From: Legionella drozanskii LLAP-1
GTDB lineage: Bacteria > Pseudomonadota > Gammaproteobacteria > Legionellales > Legionellaceae
NCBI RefSeq assembly: GCF_001467585.1
Contig: NZ_LNXY01000020.1
Span: 452,466 to 495,334, forward strand
Length of the DNA stretch: 42,869 nt
Direction: 5' to 3'
In this document: piece after piece, positions 40,950 to 42,869 of the stretch
Layout of the letters: each line of letters starts with the position of its first letter
How positions within the stretch are numbered: the first letter of the stretch is position 1
The notes under the pieces: model-generated
Databases searched by the model: none
Seen by the model: only the letters and a program-made list of their open reading frames with translations
What the model was told of the DNA's origin: nothing
Position numbers and translations under genes: made by a program

Positions 40950-42158
40950 ATGGGGAACCTTTGTTCAATTTTTCACTCAAGATTTAAACATCTTATTAGA
41001 GTGATTCCATCAGCTCGAAAAGCGCAGTTGATGGATTATATTTTACTTGGTTGGCAAACCAGCACTTACAAATTAAAGGGCTCCGATAAGAAATGGTTCA
41101 TGAAACCTTATTCCGAAATTATCAAAGACACCGGCATTCCTGAAAGTACACTTCAGCGCTATATCAGAGAATTAACTGAGGCAGGTTTTATTGAGCGAAG
41201 ACAAGCACTTTACAGCCGCACTAAAGAAGAGGGTGCCTTTGAGGTTAAAAAAGGAAACTACATCCATATTACCGAGCAATTACTTGTCTTACTAAAACCG
41301 GAAGCCTCATCCGAAGAAGATGTATCCAATCAAACGAAAGATGATAACAACAACATTGAGAAATCGTTCCAGGAAAATCATATAGCACAGGATAAATCTC
41401 CTCAAACTAAAAGTGATGGCAATCAAAATGAGGGGATCGATTCAATCAAAATAAGGGGATCATATATAAGAGATCTTTATGGTTCTTCTCTTATTAATAC
41501 TATTACGTTTGATAAAACCTTTTCTGTGGATAAACCAACCCTTCATCGATTGACCCAATCTTTTGACTCAGTCCAACAATTTCTATCTCAAGAAGTGAAA
41601 GAAGAAGTTCCTGATTCCATCAAACAACTGGTTGCGGGGACTTTTTTCAATTTAATCTTTAAACATCGAAAGCAACTATCTTCTCCCCAACAACTGGCCG
41701 CTGAATACTTATTTGCTTTATTGAACGTTGATTTTTATCTACCTAAGGTATCTTGTTTTAAACATCGAAATAACATTTTCTCAAAAATGATTCGCGATAA
41801 CTCTTGGCGAACGCCTAAAGGGTTTTACAAGCATTTTTATTTAGGTCAATCGTTTAAAGACAAAGAAGAATTACGTGAAAAACGATGGCAACGAGAAAAA
41901 GAAAAGGAAATGAGTCAAGAGACCTATGCTTTTGCTGATATTAACGATGAACGAATTCAACGATTGGAAGCTCAAATGACAGAAAAAAGCGCTTTAATCA
42001 ATGAACTGACGAAAAGTATTTATCAGCACTCAGATGAAGAAGTAATCAATGAAATTAGAGAGCGTATTCAATTGCATCGAAGAGAGCTTGATACTTTATG
42101 GGCTGAACAACTTCGCGTTGAACAAGAGATTGAAGCAGAAGAAAAGCGCTGTGCTTAG
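40950..42158 (+). CDS. Candidate plasmid replication initiator (winged-helix protein)
   Basis: A 402-aa protein. The N-terminal 125 residues form a winged helix (ARKAQLMDYILLGWQTSTYK, then IPESTLQRYIRELTEAGFIE) like plasmid Rep and phage O-type initiators. A polar linker follows (125-180). The C-terminal part has NIFSKMIRDNSWRTPKGFYK and a long coiled coil (about 330-395). Its layout and W-x-T-P-x-G motif are shared with the protein at 32034-33056. It follows parAB and is followed by DnaA boxes, the usual setting of a rep gene. AAGGA lies 9 bases before the ATG. Role inferred. Confidence 0.65.
   Translation: MGNLCSIFHSRFKHLIRVIPSARKAQLMDYILLGWQTSTYKLKGSDKKWFMKPYSEIIKDTGIPESTLQRYIRELTEAGFIERRQALYSRTKEEGAFEVKKGNYIHITEQLLVLLKPEASSEEDVSNQTKDDNNNIEKSFQENHIAQDKSPQTKSDGNQNEGIDSIKIRGSYIRDLYGSSLINTITFDKTFSVDKPTLHRLTQSFDSVQQFLSQEVKEEVPDSIKQLVAGTFFNLIFKHRKQLSSPQQLAAEYLFALLNVDFYLPKVSCFKHRNNIFSKMIRDNSWRTPKGFYKHFYLGQSFKDKEELREKRWQREKEKEMSQETYAFADINDERIQRLEAQMTEKSALINELTKSIYQHSDEEVINEIRERIQLHRRELDTLWAEQLRVEQEIEAEEKRCA
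41525..41533 (-). promoter_or_regulatory. DnaA box inside the candidate rep gene
   Basis: TGTGGATAA is the consensus DnaA box (TTATCCACA) in reverse. The 16 bases TTTCTGTGGATAAACC at 41521-41536 recur exactly at 42328-42343. Confidence 0.5.
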
Positions 42159-42317
42159 AAGAGGGTAGGGCGAGCGCGCCTATTTAAAATTGTTAGCTAT
42201 TAACTGGTGAGAAGAGGGTGGTCATGCGTGGATATTTCATGCCATCCTTTTCTTGCATTAGGCAGACATTGCCTCATCGATTACGGGCAAAACTAAAGCG
42301 CGTCGTTTGAGGTGGTT

Positions 42318-42340
42318 TTATCCACAATTTCTGTGGATAA
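42318..42340. promoter_or_regulatory. Inverted pair of consensus DnaA boxes
   Basis: TTATCCACA (42318-42326) and TGTGGATAA (42332-42340) are both perfect DnaA boxes facing each other with 5 bp between. The pair can also form a hairpin, but no T run follows, so a terminator is less likely. Confidence 0.65.
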
Positions 42341-42440
42341 ACCTGTCGATAGTGCTTTATAAGTTTAACTCCTTGAATCTAAAGTGCTAATTTAATTTTC
42401 AACCAAAAAGATTAAAAATGACCTGACAATGCCTGCTATT

Positions 42441-42480
42441 TTATTCTATTATTGATTTATGTACACCAATCATAGAATAA
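42441..42480 (+). promoter_or_regulatory. umuD operator-like inverted repeat
   Basis: TTATTCTAT-T-ATTG (42441-42454) pairs with CAAT-C-ATAGAATAA (42467-42480): 14-bp arms with one mismatch around a 12-bp centre, ending 6 bases before the umuD ATG. It does not match the usual LexA box. A repressor site is likely; which protein binds is unknown. Confidence 0.55.
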
Positions 42481-42486
42481 AAAATC

Positions 42487-42869
42487 ATGGTGCGAGGCGG
42501 TTTACGACCGGGTGCTGGACGACCAAAAGGGCGGGGCAAATATGGAGAACAAACCAAAGCGCTACGCATTCCTCTTTCACGTATAAACGACGTGCTGCAC
42601 TTTATTACGCATCCAAGTTTAACCTCTTATCAAATTCCGTTGTATTCAAGTACTGTAAGAGCAGGCTTTCCGTCTCCTGCTGATGATTACATCGAAGACT
42701 TTCTCGATTTAAACCACTATTTAATTAATCATCCTGCAGCGACCTTCATGGTAAGGGCCTCAGGAGACTCCATGACTGATGTGGGGATTCAATCGGGGGA
42801 TTTGCTGGTAGTTGATAGAAGCATCAACGTGACTCATGGCAAGATAGTGATTGCTGCTATTAATGGAGA
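42487..42869 (+). CDS. umuD: UmuD-type protein with N-terminal extension (partial)
   Basis: The frame runs off the window after 127 codons. The product begins [20 protein letters not shown], a basic extension seen on LexA/UmuD-like plasmid proteins, followed by the UmuD core: cleavage site A59-G60 (VRAGFPSP) and nucleophile S95 (ASGDSMTD), 35 residues apart as in E. coli UmuD. The catalytic lysine lies beyond the edge. After RecA-stimulated cleavage, UmuD' would join UmuC, whose gene is expected next, in an error-prone polymerase. The reading frame was derived directly from the nucleotide sequence. Confidence 0.85.
   Translation, partial: MVRGGLRPGAGRPKGRGKYGEQTKALRIPLSRINDVLHFITHPSLTSYQIPLYSSTVRAGFPSPADDYIEDFLDLNHYLINHPAATFMVRASGDSMTDVGIQSGDLLVVDRSINVTHGKIVIAAING

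Larger units (their letters stand above)
42159..42486. other. Candidate oriV between rep and umuD
   Basis: About 330 bp without a gene. It carries two inverted DnaA boxes (42318-42340), a repeated GAAGAGGGT near 42157 and 42211, AT-rich stretches suited to duplex opening, and the umuD operator-like dyad at its right end. Its position after the candidate initiator supports a replication origin. Confidence 0.5.

Noticed and set aside
42318-42340. Intrinsic terminator after the candidate rep gene
   Set aside because: The arms are consensus DnaA boxes and no T run follows on either strand.
42459-42683. 74-codon open frame overlapping umuD
   Set aside because: It runs out of frame with the UmuD-like product, whose motifs ([18 protein letters not shown]) are decisive.

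Overview
The window looks like most of a conjugative plasmid, or a plasmid-like integrated element, from Legionella or a close relative. Reasons: low GC; a complete F-type (MPF-F) transfer operon preceded by CsrA-family genes and a LuxR-type regulator, as is common on Legionella mobile elements; a MOBF relaxase; a ParA partition locus beside a long direct-repeat array; a candidate replication gene followed by DnaA boxes; and a plasmid-type umuD running off the right edge. No rRNA, tRNA, transposase or CRISPR array was seen. The host genus is inferred from gene style, not from a database search.

Left part (1-4.8 kb): a BrnT/BrnA toxin-antitoxin pair, four small genes of unknown function, a small TraD/TraC-like relaxosome protein, an 890-bp non-coding stretch with inverted and direct repeats that I propose as oriT, a TraM-like ribbon-helix-helix gene, and two small membrane ORFs.

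Transfer operon (4.8-33.1 kb, all on the minus strand, so transcribed right to left). From the promoter side: a winged-helix protein (with a 22-codon leader ORF), a 65-aa protein, a LuxR-type regulator, a divergent CsrA paralogue, CsrA, two secreted proteins of unknown function, a 37-aa peptide, then traA-L-E-K-B-V-C-trbI-traW-U-trbC-traN-traF-trbB-traH-traG, a candidate TraS-like membrane protein, traD and traI. Most genes overlap by 1-14 bases and many have clear Shine-Dalgarno sequences, so they are probably translated as one or a few polycistrons. A perfect 20-bp palindrome sits about 43 bp upstream of the predicted start point of the csrA-like genes, where a LuxR-type activator would bind.

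Signalling cassette (33.4-38.6 kb): an S24-like repressor without the protease dyad, a GNAT acetyltransferase, a membrane hybrid histidine kinase with two receiver domains, a 75-aa phosphotransfer-like protein, and a convergent response regulator with an insertion in its receiver domain. This is the least expected part of the backbone.

Maintenance region (38.8-42.9 kb): 25 head-to-tail 22-bp repeats (38829-39378), parA and a small ribbon-helix-helix parB analogue, palindromes sharing the repeat core on both sides of parA/parB, a candidate replication initiator, inverted DnaA boxes, and umuD. The repeats, ParA and the small DNA-binding protein probably form the partition system; the winged-helix protein and DnaA boxes probably form the replicon.
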